A stretch of DNA of 64,000 nt, taken from Symbiodinium microadriaticum (lineage: Eukaryota; Sar; Dinophyceae; Suessiales; Symbiodiniaceae). The position numbers and the translations under genes were made by a program. The stretch is taken from the NCBI GenBank assembly GCA_001939145.1, contig LSRX01000059.1:883218-947217 (forward strand), given 5' to 3'. Position 1 is the first letter of the stretch, and every line of letters begins with the position of its first letter. Below are positions 10,978 through 21,991 of this stretch, piece after piece. A model generated the notes under the pieces. That model did no database searches, was not told the origin of the DNA, and saw only the letters and a program-made list of their open reading frames with translations.

Positions 10978-11052
10978 CGACGACGACGACGACGACGACT
11001 ACTACTACTCCTACTACTCCTACTCCTACTACTCCTACTACTCCTACTACTC

Positions 11053-11106
<54 letters not shown>

Positions 11107-11173
11107 TAGTAGTAGTAGTAGTACCACCACCACCACCACCACCACCACCACCACCACCACCACCACTACTCCT
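10978..11173. repeat. Compound trinucleotide microsatellite (CGA/CTA/CCA)
   Basis: (CGA)n, then CTA/CTC triplets, (CTA)n, a short (GTA)n inversion point at about 11107-11122, and (CCA)n. Poly-Thr and poly-Pro openings here are repeat artefacts. Confidence 0.95.
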
Positions 11174-11404
11174 ACCACCCCATGACAACACCCAACATGC
11201 AGGATCACCCTTGTTCCGAAGCTGCCTTACATACACTCACCCATGCCCTAACAAAAACTCTGCCCTTCGCCAGGCACTATTGGCAAACGTGAAGCCCGAG
11301 CAATGAAGGGTTGAGAGAACCCTTCAGAGCTCAAGTCAACATAGGAGGCCGTAGCAACTCGAATAGGATTTTAGTTCGGAGTCTCGAGCTAGGCACCAGC
11401 ATGA

Positions 11405-11525
11405 TATAGGGGCCCATTTTAACAATTACCAATGCTAGTTTTTTTTTTGGGCGGGGGACCCTTATGATTATACCTATAGTAGACCGTACCCCAAAACCCT
11501 GGTCTAACTACTAAAGCCCCTATAT
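11405..11525. mobile_element. Family B hairpin element
   Basis: ATAGGGGCCCATTTTAACAA at the left, CTACTAAAGCCCCTATATTA at the right, and a core with TACCAATGCTAG, a T run and CCCCAAAACCCTGGTCTAAC. It is the same orientation as 636-752. Confidence 0.65.
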
Positions 11526-11580
11526 TAGCCACATCGTGGCTCTGCGTGGCTCTCCAACAAGTCTTCAGACCTCTGCTGAT

Positions 11581-11678
11581 GGGTAGTTCTCTAAATTAGG
11601 GGCCCTCTTTTCCTTTTGTAGAAGGGTACCGTACTACATTTGGGATCTCAAACGGGACGCTAGTTTAGAGAACTACCC
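11581..11678. mobile_element. Family C hairpin element, copy 3
   Basis: GGGTAGTTCTCTAAATTAGG to GCTAGTTTAGAGAACTACCC, about 98 bp, with the GAAGGGTACCGTACTACATTTGGG core of the family (listed here in part). The flanks (TGAT and CACATG) do not form an exact duplication. Confidence 0.8.
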
Positions 11679-11679
11679 C

Positions 11680-12055
11680 ACATGTGTGAAGCCGGGTCAC
11701 GTCATGACAACCGGGACCCCTGTCAACGCCAACCTGTTCAGCGTATGCCTTCGGCGCGGGAAGCTTCTGGTTTAGGGTTTAGGGTTTACGGTTTAGGGTT
11801 CTACCCCAAAGCCCGGCCCACCCGGCACCGAAAAAAGTAACCCGGAAATCCGGCACTGATACCTTGAAACTGTTGATACCTTGCTAAGCGTAGATGGAGT
11901 CTTAGAAGCCCGGTCATAAAGGGGTCCTTTGCCGAATCATCAACTGCAAGCCTTGATTCCGTTCAATCCTTCAGTCGCTTAAGCCCTACATGTACATACA
12001 TATGTATATACATGCACACACACACACACCTACATTTTCACGCACATAAATAAAT

Positions 12056-12088
<33 letters not shown>

Positions 12089-13053
12089 CACAACCATAAT
12101 TGCACATATGTGTATGCATATATATATATATATATACACATACATACATACATACAACCATACATACATACATACATACATACATACATGCATGCATTCA
12201 ATCACGCACACAGATATCCTCATGCGTCAAAGATACTCTACAGCGAATCCTAGCACAAATCGTATCATGCGTGGGTTGCTATCGTTTCCACTGTAGTGTG
12301 GTTCCTTTTCTTGGCTAATTCCCTTGCTTGCATACTGTAGGACACTTGCATCGGATCAAATCAATGTGTTCACCTGAAAAATCTACAATGGATACTGTAG
12401 AAGCACAGTGAAAACCCACCAGAATCAGCAGGCAAAGGGCATCAGCGTGAACGCATTGTAGGAATCCAGTCCGCTCAATGGCTCATCCTAGGGCCCGTGC
12501 CAACTTAGGGTTTCGAGCTCCATGCTACGATTCCGGCATCGGTGTAAGCACTTAGACTTGCTTGTCGTGGTTAGCACAGGTTTGTTTGGTGTCGTTATGA
12601 CGGAATTCTGTGCAGCTTCCTGCGCAAACTTAAACGTTAAGGGCGTCCAGGTGAATGGCCATGTGAGGTTTGAGGTTGCGGGATGTAGGGAGCTAGGATG
12701 CAAAGTGCAATTGCTCATTGCTGGATGTCCGCAAATCAGGGACTTCGGTGTTTAAGGCATTAGACTAGACTAGAGTGTCACGGAGCTCCGGATCTCATCA
12801 TCTACGCTTCAGGCTTTGGGATCTTCGGGCCAAAGCCAAAAGCTACTATGGAGGGGACATGTCAGACGGTAGGCTCTTAAACCCTAAGCCCTAGACCCCA
12901 AACCCTAGACCCTAAGCGCCTAAGCCCTAAGCCCTAAACCCCAGACCCTCAACCCTCAACTCTGGACCCGAAACCCTAGACCTTTTAAGCCCTAAACCCA
13001 AGAAACCATGAGCCCTAGACCCTAAACCCTACAGACCCAGTTCCGAACCCCTA
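11680..13053. other. No gene seen; microsatellite and telomeric block
   Basis: Contains a short TTTAGGG run at 11768-11800, the tetranucleotide repeat at 12001-12195, unique sequence at 12200-12860 and degenerate CCCTAAA words at 12872-13050. The overlapping frames at 12488-12755 on both strands have no recognisable product. Confidence 0.5.
12001..12195. repeat. Compound microsatellite (CA, GATA, TA, TACA)
   Basis: TATG and CA runs, then (GATA)n at about 12057-12087, (TA)n at 12118-12136 and (CATA)n at 12137-12190. The Tyr/Cys/Met/Val or Ile/His openings across it are repeat artefacts. Confidence 0.95.
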
Positions 13054-13160
13054 ATGTCGGGGCCTTAATAACTACCTATACCATTTTAGGGGGTTCCTTA
13101 TATTATAATTATAGCAGAATGGGCCCCAAAACCCTATTCTAATTATTACGGCCCCGACAT
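13054..13160. mobile_element. Family B hairpin element, intact ends
   Basis: ATGTCGGGGCCTTAATAACT at the left and AATTATTACGGCCCCGACAT at the right form a terminal inverted repeat with exact ATGTCGGGGCC/GGCCCCGACAT ends. The core holds TTTTAGGGGGTTCCTTATAT and GGGCCCCAAAACCCTATTCT. It is the best-preserved family B copy, 107 bp. Confidence 0.8.
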
Positions 13161-13206
13161 AAACCCTTGGGAGGCTTAGAGCTTGGCTTGTCGCGTCGAG
13201 GGGCTG

Positions 13207-13385
13207 AGGATGTAGAGTAGACATGTGCTGTTCAGAGCTTGGGGCTTTGAGCTGTTCAAAGTTTGGGGCATTGAGCTGTTTAGAGTTTGGGGGGTTGAGC
13301 TGTTGGGTTTGGGGCTTTGAGCTGTTGGGTTTGGGGCTTTGAGCTGTTTAAAGTTTGGGGCTTTGAGCTGTTGTGTTTGGGGTAC
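13207..13385. repeat. 21/27-bp tandem repeat (GAGCTGTT...TTTGGGG)
   Basis: About seven units each holding GAGCTGTT, then AAAGTT or GGG, then TTTGGGGCTTT. Some units are 27 bp and some 21 bp, the shorter lacking six bases. Both lengths are multiples of three, so an opening on the minus strand (13176-13391) encodes a repeating Ser/Pro/Gln/Asn peptide; it is probably not a gene. Confidence 0.8.
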
Positions 13386-13878
13386 ATACAATATGGGATT
13401 GACCCGCTGGGCCCTCGAAGGCCTTGCTCAAAGTCCGACCCTACACCCTACACCGTTTAAACCCTATAGAGACCTAGAGATGCCAAAAAAAGACATATTA
13501 TGGAGGTCAGGAAGGGTTTAGAGTTTAGGGTTTAGGGTTTCGTTCCCACAACACACAGATCCCTCGGACGGGAAATGTAGAAGGCGAGTGTTGCTGTCGA
13601 CAGTGCTTTTCTTTGGGAGGGCATTTTTACATGCGTTTTTCAGAAACTCATTCGAACATATTCCTGAACAGCAAAACCCTAGATTCACACGCGAAAAATC
13701 GCATGAAACAGGTAGGGACATGAACGTATGTCTTTTGCGGACTTGTGCAGCCCTGTATTATCCCTGATGCAAGTCATCGTCCTTGAAGCTCAGCCAAGAG
13801 TCTAGAAACAACATCTGTGGGTTCGAGATCAACCTGAGTTCAGTCAGCTGGGACACAGGAAGCTATTACCCTAAACCA
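13386..13878. other. No gene seen
   Basis: Unique sequence with one TTTAGGG cluster at about 13515-13540. Openings of 60-67 codons on both strands have no recognised product. Confidence 0.5.
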
Positions 13879-13973
13879 TACCCATAGGCCCCTAAGTAGT
13901 TCCTCTTTGGGAGTACCCTTATAGGATTCTAAATATATACCACAAAAAGGAACTACTTAGGGGCCTATGGGTA
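13879..13973. mobile_element. Family E hairpin element, copy 1
   Basis: TACCCATAGGCCCCTAAGTA then GTTCC at the left, and GGAAC then TACTTAGGGGCCTATGGGTA at the right. The outer 25-bp arms are perfect. The core GGGAGTACCCTTATAGGATT resembles the core of family A. Length 95 bp. Confidence 0.85.
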
Positions 13974-14081
13974 AACCCTAAACAACAGGAGCTTTCGGAC
14001 TGCGGGGGCATTGCAGGGAGTTGCGAATGTCATCGGCTTCTGATCTGGGGCAACCCAGGGAATAAAGCAGGCATTTCTTGG

Positions 14082-14115
14082 GTTTAGGGTTTAGGGTTTA
14101 GGGTTTAGGGAACCA
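14082..14115. repeat. TTTAGGG array
   Basis: Four to five perfect GGGTTTA units in a row. Confidence 0.9.
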
Positions 14116-14264
14116 ACGGAGAAATGGGACACGACTGAAGGTTGCCAGCAGCAAGTAGCGCATAACCGACAGAAACAACTTCACCGCCGAATCAATTGGA
14201 TGGCACAGTTCTGGGTCCAGAGTACATCCCCCCAATACAAAGCTGCTCAGAGGACAGTATGGTT

Positions 14265-14510
14265 TCCTAAACCCTAAACCCCCAAACCCTGAAGGCCCTA
14301 TAAAAACTAAACCCCAAACCCTACACCCTACGCCCCAAACCCTAAAAACTAAACCCCAAACCCTACACCCTAAACCCCAAACCCTAAAAACTAAACCCTA
14401 AACCCCAAACCCTAAAACCTAAACCCCAAACCCTACACCCTAAACCCTAAAGGCCCTATAAAAACTAAACCCCAAACCCCTACACCCTAAACCCCAAAAC
14501 CCTCAACCCT
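14265..14510. repeat. Higher-order CCCTAAA-derived array
   Basis: CCCTAAA-type words organised into longer units: AAAACTAAACCCCAAACCCT and ACACCCTAAACCCC recur about four times, and AGGCCCTATAAAAACTAAAC occurs twice (about 14292 and 14451). The ordered pattern suggests unequal crossing-over rather than fresh telomerase addition. Confidence 0.75.
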
Positions 14511-15546
14511 GAGCCTGGAGAGCAGCAGGAGACAAGCATAGTGTAGGGCGCAGAAGCTTTAAATCAAAGACCATAAAGTTAGGAGTGCTGAAGACCTGGC
14601 ATGCTTTGAAACCTTCTTAGTCAATAACTTTAGCTACACGAAAACCTCAACCTCATATTCCTAAAACTTATAACCACTTAACCCTGTTGTGGCTTGTTGC
14701 CCTGGATCTCTTTCGGGCTGGTGGTAGCACAAGTCTGCGATTTGAGCGGAGACATTTTCCACTTGTTGCAGGACGGCAGCCGGTGCCATAAAGCACGAGG
14801 ACATTTTTAGTGCCAGAGCCCGTGACCTTGCGGGGTCCGTCCGAGACCCCTATCCTCAGGTTTCGAAGAAGGCGACGTGCTGGACCCGGCGCAAGTCCGG
14901 GGCTGTTCTAGCGCATAGTCTTTGGGTCTCGGGTTTTGGGTGTTAGCGTTCAGGGCCAGTTTAGGGGCGTTGGCACTGCAACTGGGTTTAGGATGTTTTG
15001 ACAAGTTTCCAAACAATGAGCCAAAGGGTAGGACATGCCCGTGCTTTCAAGTTTTGGGCTCTATAGGTCTATTGTCCTCCTAGGCTGGATTCAGGTTTCA
15101 GGTGACGTTGGTGGTCGGGGTTGAGTTTTGGTCCGGGGTTTGTGCGGTGCTGGGTCAAATTGGGGTCTGGCGCTCCCCGGTATCCGACGGAATCCACTGC
15201 CACGCCTGATTCTCATTTTTGCTTCGCTTCATCATGCTAACCCGAAACCCTAAACTATCTTTAGCTCCGCGGCTGCTGTCATGTCTGGCTGGGTATGATC
15301 TGGGTATGCACTGCTGATACTACTCCCGTTAAGGTAGTAGGTCGCCTTGGTGCGAACTCCGGCAGGTGGGGCGGTGCTTCGGGGCGCTGTGAACCTTCGT
15401 CTTGCGCAGAATACGTGCAACGCTTCGCACATCAGGCATAACCTGCCTCGCCCGACAATGCCAGTTCACTATAGCCGCCATGAGTTGCGTGATCCACTGT
15501 CCATCGTGAAACCTTGTAGTTGCTACCATTTGCGCTGTAAGGTTCC

Positions 15547-15548
<2 letters not shown>
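14511..15548. other. Mostly unique sequence, no gene recognised
   Basis: Few telomeric words. A minus-strand frame runs out of the CAA microsatellite to 15329 with about 70 non-repetitive codons (basic, with a Cys/His pair) but no identifiable family, and another minus frame lies at 14807-15016. These could be exon fragments; support is weak. Confidence 0.4.
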
Positions 15549-15615
<67 letters not shown>

Positions 15616-15725
15616 CGACGACAACGACAACAACGACAACAACGACAACAACGACAACAACGACAACAACAACAACAGCAACAACAGCAACAACAGCAAC
15701 CGCAACGGCAACCGCAACCGCAACC

Positions 15726-15767
<42 letters not shown>
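15549..15767. repeat. (CAA)n/(CGA)n/(CAG)n microsatellite ending in a gap
   Basis: About 20 CAA triplets, then CAACGA units, then CAACAG units up to the run of Ns. The 209-210-codon openings on both strands (poly-Asn, poly-Val, poly-Cys) are artefacts of the triplet repeat and of reading through the gap. Confidence 0.95.
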
Positions 15768-15957
15768 NNNNNNNNNNNNNNNNNNNNNNNNNNNNNNNNN
15801 NNNNNNNNNNNNNNNNNNNNNNNNNNNNNNNNNNNNNNNNNNNNNNNNNNNNNNNNNNNNNNNNNNNNNNNNNNNNNNNNNNNNNNNNNNNNNNNNNNNN
15901 NNNNNNNNNNNNNNNNNNNNNNNNNNNNNNNNNNNNNNNNNNNNNNNNNNNNNNNNN
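15768..15957. other. Assembly gap, 190 N
   Basis: A run of N at the end of the CAACAG microsatellite, so the true length of the repeat is unknown. Confidence 0.99.
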
Positions 15958-17552
15958 CCAAAGAAAACCCGAATAAAACCTAGCAAGCCCTTAACCCTGA
16001 ACCTCGAACTCCGCACCCTCCTCAACTCCGAACTCCTCGACAAGAGGGCGGAAGAGTTCATCGGGCAGGATTCAGGACTGTAAGGGTTTGGGATTTAGTT
16101 AGGGTTTAGGGATGTGAATCTATAGTTTCTGCCGCTCGCGGTACTGAAGTTGAGAGCTGAAACATCGACCTTGTATCAATGGAAGTTACACTACATGCTA
16201 TGGTATTATTAAGCCATTAAGCGATATCATATATCAGATCTTCCAACAAATCGGCCGCGTCACTCCACACCCACGGCAACACGCTTCTGCTGACCGCCAG
16301 ACAGTCCCTTCCTGCATCGCGAACATGTCGGAATGTAGGGTTCTGCTTGTGGTTCATCTTTTGACATCTTATGGCACCCATGACCTGCACCCTAAACCCT
16401 AAACCCTTTTTTACGGACTAATACAAGAAAACGACCTTTTTAGAGACTAACATAAGAAAACCGCTATAAAGACATCTAGGAATAAGCAGGTTCTTTGGGG
16501 TCCAGGTAGGGTCGGTACGTATGCAATGGCTTCTGGGCCGTGAGTCTGGAAGGGTACAGTACATATAGGGCCTGACCAGTTGGAAAAGGGGTTCGCGGTA
16601 TGTTCTAGTATGTATATACAGCGGGGATAGTAGGAACTATCCACAGCCCTACCGTTTGCTGAATAACACCCTATAACCCCTACATTCTGAAACACGATGC
16701 TCTTCATGGTGCGGCAGATAACCATGGAATGGTGAGAGTCTTCCGGAGCGAAACTTGCTGGTCAGGCCGAACACACGCGAAGAAAACACAACCCAACATA
16801 GATGCCTCAAGAAGTAGAAGAGCGAACTTCGGGGTGTCTTCTAGTCTGGCCACTAGTATATATCTGGAACCTATATCAGTTGTTTTTTTGTCTAAGTCCC
16901 CTAAAGCCCGAAACTAGGCTCTTAACCCTACTAAACCCTAAACTAAACCCTAGACCCGATTAAACCCTAAGCCTTGAAGCCTAGTCCTCTGCACTAGCAC
17001 CCTGACACCCCCCCCAGCCCTAAACCCTAAACCCTAAACCCCTCAGCCCAGATGCTTCAGAGGCCCGCCGACGATGACCGGGCTATCCTTCGTTGGAAGC
17101 TTGTTTGTCTTGGGCCTTAGGTTTAGTTTTGGGCTCTGGGTTTAGGCTTTGGGTTCAGGGCTTTAGGCTTAGCTTTGGGAAAAGAGTTTTAGGTTTAGCT
17201 TAGGGTGTAGGGTTTATATTGTTTCGGGTGGGCTGTAGGGGAACAGAGAGGGTGTTTAGGGGTCTGTAGAAGATGCTCCAAGGACCTTTGAGGGCCCTTG
17301 CATGGAGGGTTCAGGATCTTCGGTGTCTTTATTGGGTTTGGGGTTTTGCTCCTTGTTTTTTGAGGGGGTTTAGAGTGTCTTTTTTGGGTGGCTGGCTTAG
17401 GGCTTTAGATGTTTATTCCTTAGGTGTAGGCTTTGGGCCTTTAGATTGGCACTCTGTCCTTGGTGCAGAGCTGACGGGGCCTTCCCCTTTTTACGGGTGT
17501 AGGGTTTGGGCTTTCGGGATTTTGCAGCATTTAGGGCGTAAGGGAAGCCTAA
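15958..17552. other. No gene seen
   Basis: Holds a two-unit ~33-bp tandem duplication at about 16405-16471 (each unit: TTTTTA, ACTAA, AAGAAAACG or AAGAAAACC), CCCTAAA words at 16385-16410 and 16920-17045, TTTAGGG words at 17120-17220, and unique sequence. The 92- and 97-codon openings at 16447-16725 (minus) and 17273-17566 (plus) are not recognised. Confidence 0.5.
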
Positions 17553-17680
17553 ACTCTAAACCCTAAACCCCGAAACCCTAAGCCCCTAAACCCCAAACCC
17601 TAAACCCTAAACCCTCAAACCCTACAGCCCTAACACCCTAAACCCCTAAAGCCCTAAACCCTAAAACCCTAAAACCCCCA
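17553..17680. repeat. CCCTAAA array
   Basis: About seventeen CCCTAAA-like words with spacer variants (CCCTAAAACC, CCCTCAAA). It is followed after 75 bases by an opposite-strand block. Confidence 0.85.
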
Positions 17681-17754
17681 CAGCTTAGGCTTTGCTGGTT
17701 CTACGGTGGTGGGCTCTTGGCTTTCAAAGCCCTAAGGCCCTAAGCCTTGCAGCT

Positions 17755-17955
17755 TCGGGTTTAGGGCTTAGGGGTTTAGGGGTTTAGGAGTTTGGGGGTT
17801 TAGGGTTTAGGGGTCTAGGGGTTTATGAGTTTGGGGGTTTAGGGTTTAGGGTTTAGGGGTTGAGGGTTTAGGAGTTTGGGGGTTTAGGGTTTAGGGGTTG
17901 AGGGGTTTAGGTAGGGCTTAGGGGTTTTAGGGTTTGGGGGTAACTTTAGGGTTTA
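17755..17955. repeat. TTTAGGG/TTTGGGG array, opposite strand
   Basis: TTTAGGG words mixed with GAGTTTGGGGGTTTAGGG units that recur three times (about 17790, 17828, 17871). Together with 17553-17680 it forms a convergent pair of telomeric blocks. Confidence 0.85.
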
Positions 17956-18694
17956 GGGACCCTATGCATCCTGAACTTCTAGACCCCCAAACTTTAAGCC
18001 CAAGAGCCCAATAAGCCCCAAGTCCTGAATCCCCCCCCCGCCCGGTTTAGGGTTTAGGCACCCCCCCCGTGTTTGCCTCGAGATGTAGGTCGGCGAGCAA
18101 TTTGTCCACGAGCTGGTCCCTTTTCGCCTTCACAAAGAGGGTTTATGGATTAGGAGAAGTCTTACGGCCAAGAGTTCAAGGTTTGGGCGGGTTTAGAGTT
18201 TAGGGTTCAAGGTACAGGTTCAGTTTAGTGCCGGTGTTGCGAGCTTGTCTGCAGGTTTTCACAAGGATCCACCATAAATAAATGAGGCTGTTGCTGCTGC
18301 CTAGGGTTTAGGGCTAGGAAATCGGCGGCTGTTAGATGCTTCTCGGGCTCAGGGTCTTGAGGTTTTATGATATTTCGAGCATAAGGTTGAGTCAACCCCT
18401 AAAACCTTAAACCCTAAACACTAAACCTTAAACCCTAAACCCATAACCCTAAACCCTAAAGCTTAAACCCTAAACCCTAAACCCATAACCCTAAACCCAT
18501 ATGGTCGTAAGGTCATGGAAGCCCGAAGCCCTCTGGACGTGAAGCTCTAGCCGCTCTTGCAAGGTTCCGGGCTGCTTAGGATTTAAGGTTGCGGGTTTAT
18601 GGCTTAGGCTTTTGGTTTAGGGTTTAGAGTTTAGGCTGCACACTTTGGGACGTCAGAATCTTGCGCTTCAGCGGGCACCCCAGATATTCAGTCC
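17956..18694. other. No gene seen; CCCTAAA/CCCATAA block
   Basis: Unique sequence with C-runs near 18030 and 18064 and a CCCTAAA array at 18395-18500, in which CCCATAACCCTAAA recurs three times. Confidence 0.55.
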
Positions 18695-18801
18695 TACTTA
18701 TAGTCTCCACAGAAGTTCCTTTTCGGGTTCAACAAGTTCTAGATTTAGGATCCTAGAAGGTAACCCCAAAAAGGAACTAGAATGGAGACTAATTATAGGT
18801 A
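18695..18801. mobile_element. Family A hairpin element, copy 3
   Basis: TACTTATAGTCTCCACAGAA at the left and AATGGAGACTAATTATAGGT at the right. The core has GATTTAGGATCCTAGAAGGT and ACCCCAAAAAGGAAC. The right arm carries a four-base insertion, AATT. Confidence 0.75.
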
Positions 18802-19812
18802 GATCCTAGAAAGCCTAAACCAAATTTCTTCTATGGTGGCGCTGACTCGGGAAAACATCACATCCCAAACCCAAAACCCGAATACAGGAGCCGTGATAAT
18901 CAGAATAAGGGATTAGGGTATCTTTTTGGGGCATCTTAGACTTTAGTTCATTTCGGTTTTCTATGTTGGTCGTCTGAGTCCCAAGCTGCACGGCGACATT
19001 ATTTTAGAATTAGGGGGTAATAAGGGAGTATGACAACTAGTTACTGCTCCTGACCAAAACCATATTCACTTGTGAATTTTAATAACCCTAAACCCTAAAC
19101 CCTAAACCCTAAACCCCAAACCCTAAACCCCAAACCCTAAACCCTAAACCCTAAACTTAAGGTCTCCATCTTAGGCCCTGCCTTCGAGACGTTGCGCGAG
19201 AGCCGGAGGTACGCCTTGCCAGGCTTCAGAGAAGAGAGCTGAAGGCCAGGGCAGGCTTAAAATCGCTGGAATAAGGTTCTGGCGATACATGTAGAAGTTT
19301 AAATTTTAGAGGGGCTTATAAGGGAACCACACTAATATTAATCATTGTCGAATTTCAGAGGGGCTCTAAGGGAACCTCACGAATCTGAATGAAATGCTTC
19401 AGACCCTTTACAAGGGGCCCCGAGGGATTAGAGACTTGACTGTTGAGGTTCCTTGTCTGAAGGATCGTGCGGATCGAGGCTCTTGTGGCTGCTGCAGGGA
19501 GCGTGGGTTTTGTGGTTCCATCTTGTCTTTCGGCTCGGGGCGAGGAGATCAAAAACGGCTGGTTATTGTCGCCGATAGTAGCCCAGGCAAGATCTTGCCG
19601 ATTACATCCTGAAGCAACAGACGTTTGGCAGTAGATGCTCTTTTGAGTTAACTATTTCAAGTTGATGGCTAACACGCCGGAGAGAAGCCTTTAAACTTGG
19701 CTTAAACTTGCATTCGTGTTCAATAACTCGTCTACAGAGACGGGAACCTGAATGTGGAAGAGGCCATCCTACGCACCACCACCAGGATCACTCACCCCGA
19801 AACCAGCACACT
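18802..19812. other. Gene-poor; CCCTAAA array at 19081-19160
   Basis: Ten near-perfect CCCTAAA/CCCCAAA units at 19081-19160. A direct repeat of about 25 bases (AATTT then AGAGGGGCT then AAGGGAACC) occurs at about 19301-19330 and 19349-19378. Overlapping frames on both strands at 19355-19612 have no recognised product. Confidence 0.5.
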
Positions 19813-19972
19813 GTAGAGACCTGATTAAGAAACCCTGGGTCTTTTTCGGGTTCTGTATATCAATGCTACTATTTTGGGCTTATAGGGCCAGGGCTTCTTG
19901 CTCAGGTTTCTACATATCAATCCTAAAATTTTTGGGGTTATAGGGCCCGGGGTTTCTTAATCAGGTTCCTAC
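19813..19972. mobile_element. Family I hairpin element, long copy
   Basis: GTAGAGACCTGATTAAGAAA then CCCTGGG at the left pairs with CCCGGGG then TTTCTTAATCAGGTTCCTAC at the right. Inside, the segment TATCAAT-x-CTA-AAATTTTTGGG-TTATAGGGCC occurs twice, so the element carries an internal duplication of its right half. 160 bp, non-coding. Confidence 0.75.
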
Positions 19973-20052
19973 ATTAGTAGTATCAGTTCGAGGCGCCTGC
20001 TTGCGGCCTTGAGCCTGAACCCTAAACCCAAAACCCTTAGGTGACTCTCATG

Positions 20053-20152
20053 GGGTAGCTCTCTAAATAAGGCTCCCTTTTGGGGTCCTTATTATAAGGG
20101 TGCCGTACTTTATTGGGGACCTGAAGAACGACCCTAATTTAGAGAACTACCC
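20053..20152. mobile_element. Family C hairpin element, copy 4
   Basis: GGGTAGCTCTCTAAATAAGG to CCTAATTTAGAGAACTACCC with the family core TATAAGGGTGCCGTACTTTA. Flanks are CATG at the left and ACATG at the right, a possible duplication offset by one base. Confidence 0.8.
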
Positions 20153-20402
20153 ACATGCCCGTGACTGCTTTAGCCCGGGAGACTTTGGCGCGAAAGCCCT
20201 AATCATGCTAACCCTTACAAACCTTCCAACACTTCCCTCCAATTTCAGAATTAACACAACTTCGTAGGGTTTCGTGCTACGGGTAAACCATGCATCGATG
20301 TCCGAATTTAAGGGAGCCACGGATGGTGAAGTGCCGAGGCGCGGAGAACTCAAGACACTCCCGCGCAGTGTCGGTGTCCATCAGTGCATTGTCCTGGCAT
20401 GA

Positions 20403-20690
20403 CACTAAACCCTAAACCCTAAACCCTGATTCCAAAACCCTACAGCCTGAACGCTAAACCCTAAATCCTGAGCCCGAAACCCTGAACCCCAGACCCAAAA
20501 CCCTACAGCCTAAACCCTAAACCCAAACTCCTGAACCCTGAACCCTGAACCCCAAAACCCTAAACCCTATAGCCTAAACCCTAAACCCTATAATGCCTGA
20601 ACCGTCAACCCTAAACCCCAAAACCCTAAACCCTACAGCCTAAACCCTAAACCCTATAATTCCTGAACCCTAAACCCGAACCCTAAGCCC
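20403..20690. repeat. Degenerate higher-order CCCTAAA array
   Basis: CCCTAAA and CCCTGAA words; the unit CCCTACAGCCTAAACCCTAA recurs, and CCCTATAATGCCTGAACC and CCCTATAATTCCTGAACC occur about 72 bases apart, indicating a longer period. Confidence 0.8.
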
Positions 20691-20729
20691 AAAAAAGGAG
20701 GATGTGCTAGGTGATCCTTGACTATACAT

Positions 20730-20812
20730 GGGTAGTTCGCTAAATTAGGGCCCCTTTTTGGATCCCCAATATAGTACGGCATCCTTCCATATATATATAT
20801 ATATATACATAT

Positions 20813-20844
<32 letters not shown>

Positions 20845-20897
20845 ACTATAACAGAGAACCCCAAAAAGAGGACCCTGCTTTAGAGAACTAATTACCC
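20730..20897. mobile_element. Family C element, copy 5, with internal TA expansion
   Basis: GGGTAGTTCGCTAAATTAGG at the left and CTTTAGAGAACTAATTACCC at the right bracket a ~60-bp (TA)n tract at about 20788-20846. The flanks ACAT and ACGT differ by one base and could be a decayed duplication. The core words are otherwise family C, so the microsatellite grew inside the element. Confidence 0.75.
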
Positions 20898-21991
20898 ACG
20901 TGACCTTAGGGACATCGGGATTCTGATGTTCCGAGTTGCTGCCTGCTACCTTAGAGTCAAGGCAGCCGGGCAGGGCCTTTCAGTTTGGGCTTTGGTTCAG
21001 GGTTTGGTTTAGGGTTAGGGTTTAGGGTTAAGAATCCAGAGCGGCAACTGTTTGAGCCCACACCCCACCATTCCTACGACGGATACCCTAAGTTCTAAAC
21101 CTTACAAGCCTGCGACGAAATCATTATTGATGCTTGCTTTTGCTTGCGTTTTGTTTGGGGCCGGGGAGGGAGTGGACTGAGCCAAGCACCGACTCTCTAA
21201 ACGCTGAGCTGCCATAACCCCAAGTAAAACAAACGCAAAGCCTTTAAGTTCTTGAAGGCAATGTGCCCTAAAAACCCTAAATCCTCAAAAAGTTAGAAAG
21301 TGCCCGGAGTCCTAACAAATCCACCGACCCGCGATGGGCCTGAAAGACATAGGCTGTCTTGCCGCGGAAGAAAGTTGTTTGCTGCTTCTCCCGGCGCGCA
21401 TATATCTCACCTCCCGGTTTAGAGGGTTTAGGGCCAGTTTAGGGTTTAGGCTTCGACTGCCACTGTGGGGTCTGGGCGAAATCGGGTTACTCCTACTCCT
21501 TTCAGAGGGTAAGCACGCAGATTGCAGGAGATCGCTTTCAATGAAACCCTAGCCCAAACTAGGAAAACAAACGACTAAGAGTACATAGTCGCGAGCCTTG
21601 TAAGCTCGACATTGATAGGGATTCTCCTAAATCTCTAAACCCCTAAACCCTAAACCCCTAAACCCTAAACCTTAAAAGCCCCTAACCCCTAAACCCTGAA
21701 CCCCTAACCCTAAAGCCCTAAAGCCCTAAAGCCGTAAAGCCTAAACCCTAAACCCCTAAACCCTATACCTAAGGCTTGTTCTGCTTGAGAAAGCTAGGGT
21801 CCATAGACCTTCTTGGGTTAGGGCCTAAACCCTAAACCCTAAACCCAAAACCCTAAACCACTAAAACCCTATAAACCCTAAACCACTAAAACCCTATAAA
21901 CCCTAAAGCACTAGAACCCTATAAACCCCTAACTAAACCCTCAACCTTGAACCCTCAAAGCTGAACCCTAGAACTTTAAACCCCCAAACCA
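20898..21991. other. Gene-poor; long CCCTAAA block
   Basis: TTTAGGG words at 20995-21030, unique sequence at 21040-21600, and CCCTAAA derivatives at 21635-21960 in which ACCCTATAAACCCTAAA with CACTAAA recurs three times. A 72-codon plus frame at 21334-21552 is not recognised. Confidence 0.55.

Larger units (their letters stand above)
8960..11404. other. Gene-poor region, telomeric words and microsatellite
   Basis: TTTAGGG-type block at 9265-9333, CCCTAAA words at 9450-9515 and 10040-10120, TTTAGGG words at 10320-10480, a G11 run near 10258, and the trinucleotide repeat at 10978-11173. A plus-strand frame at 8841-9218 is mostly the shadow of the minus frame described above. No gene was recognised. 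Confidence 0.5.

Noticed and set aside
15329..15976. Openings of about 210 codons on both strands
   Set aside because: They read the CAA/CAG microsatellite and 190 N as protein; there is no independent coding evidence.
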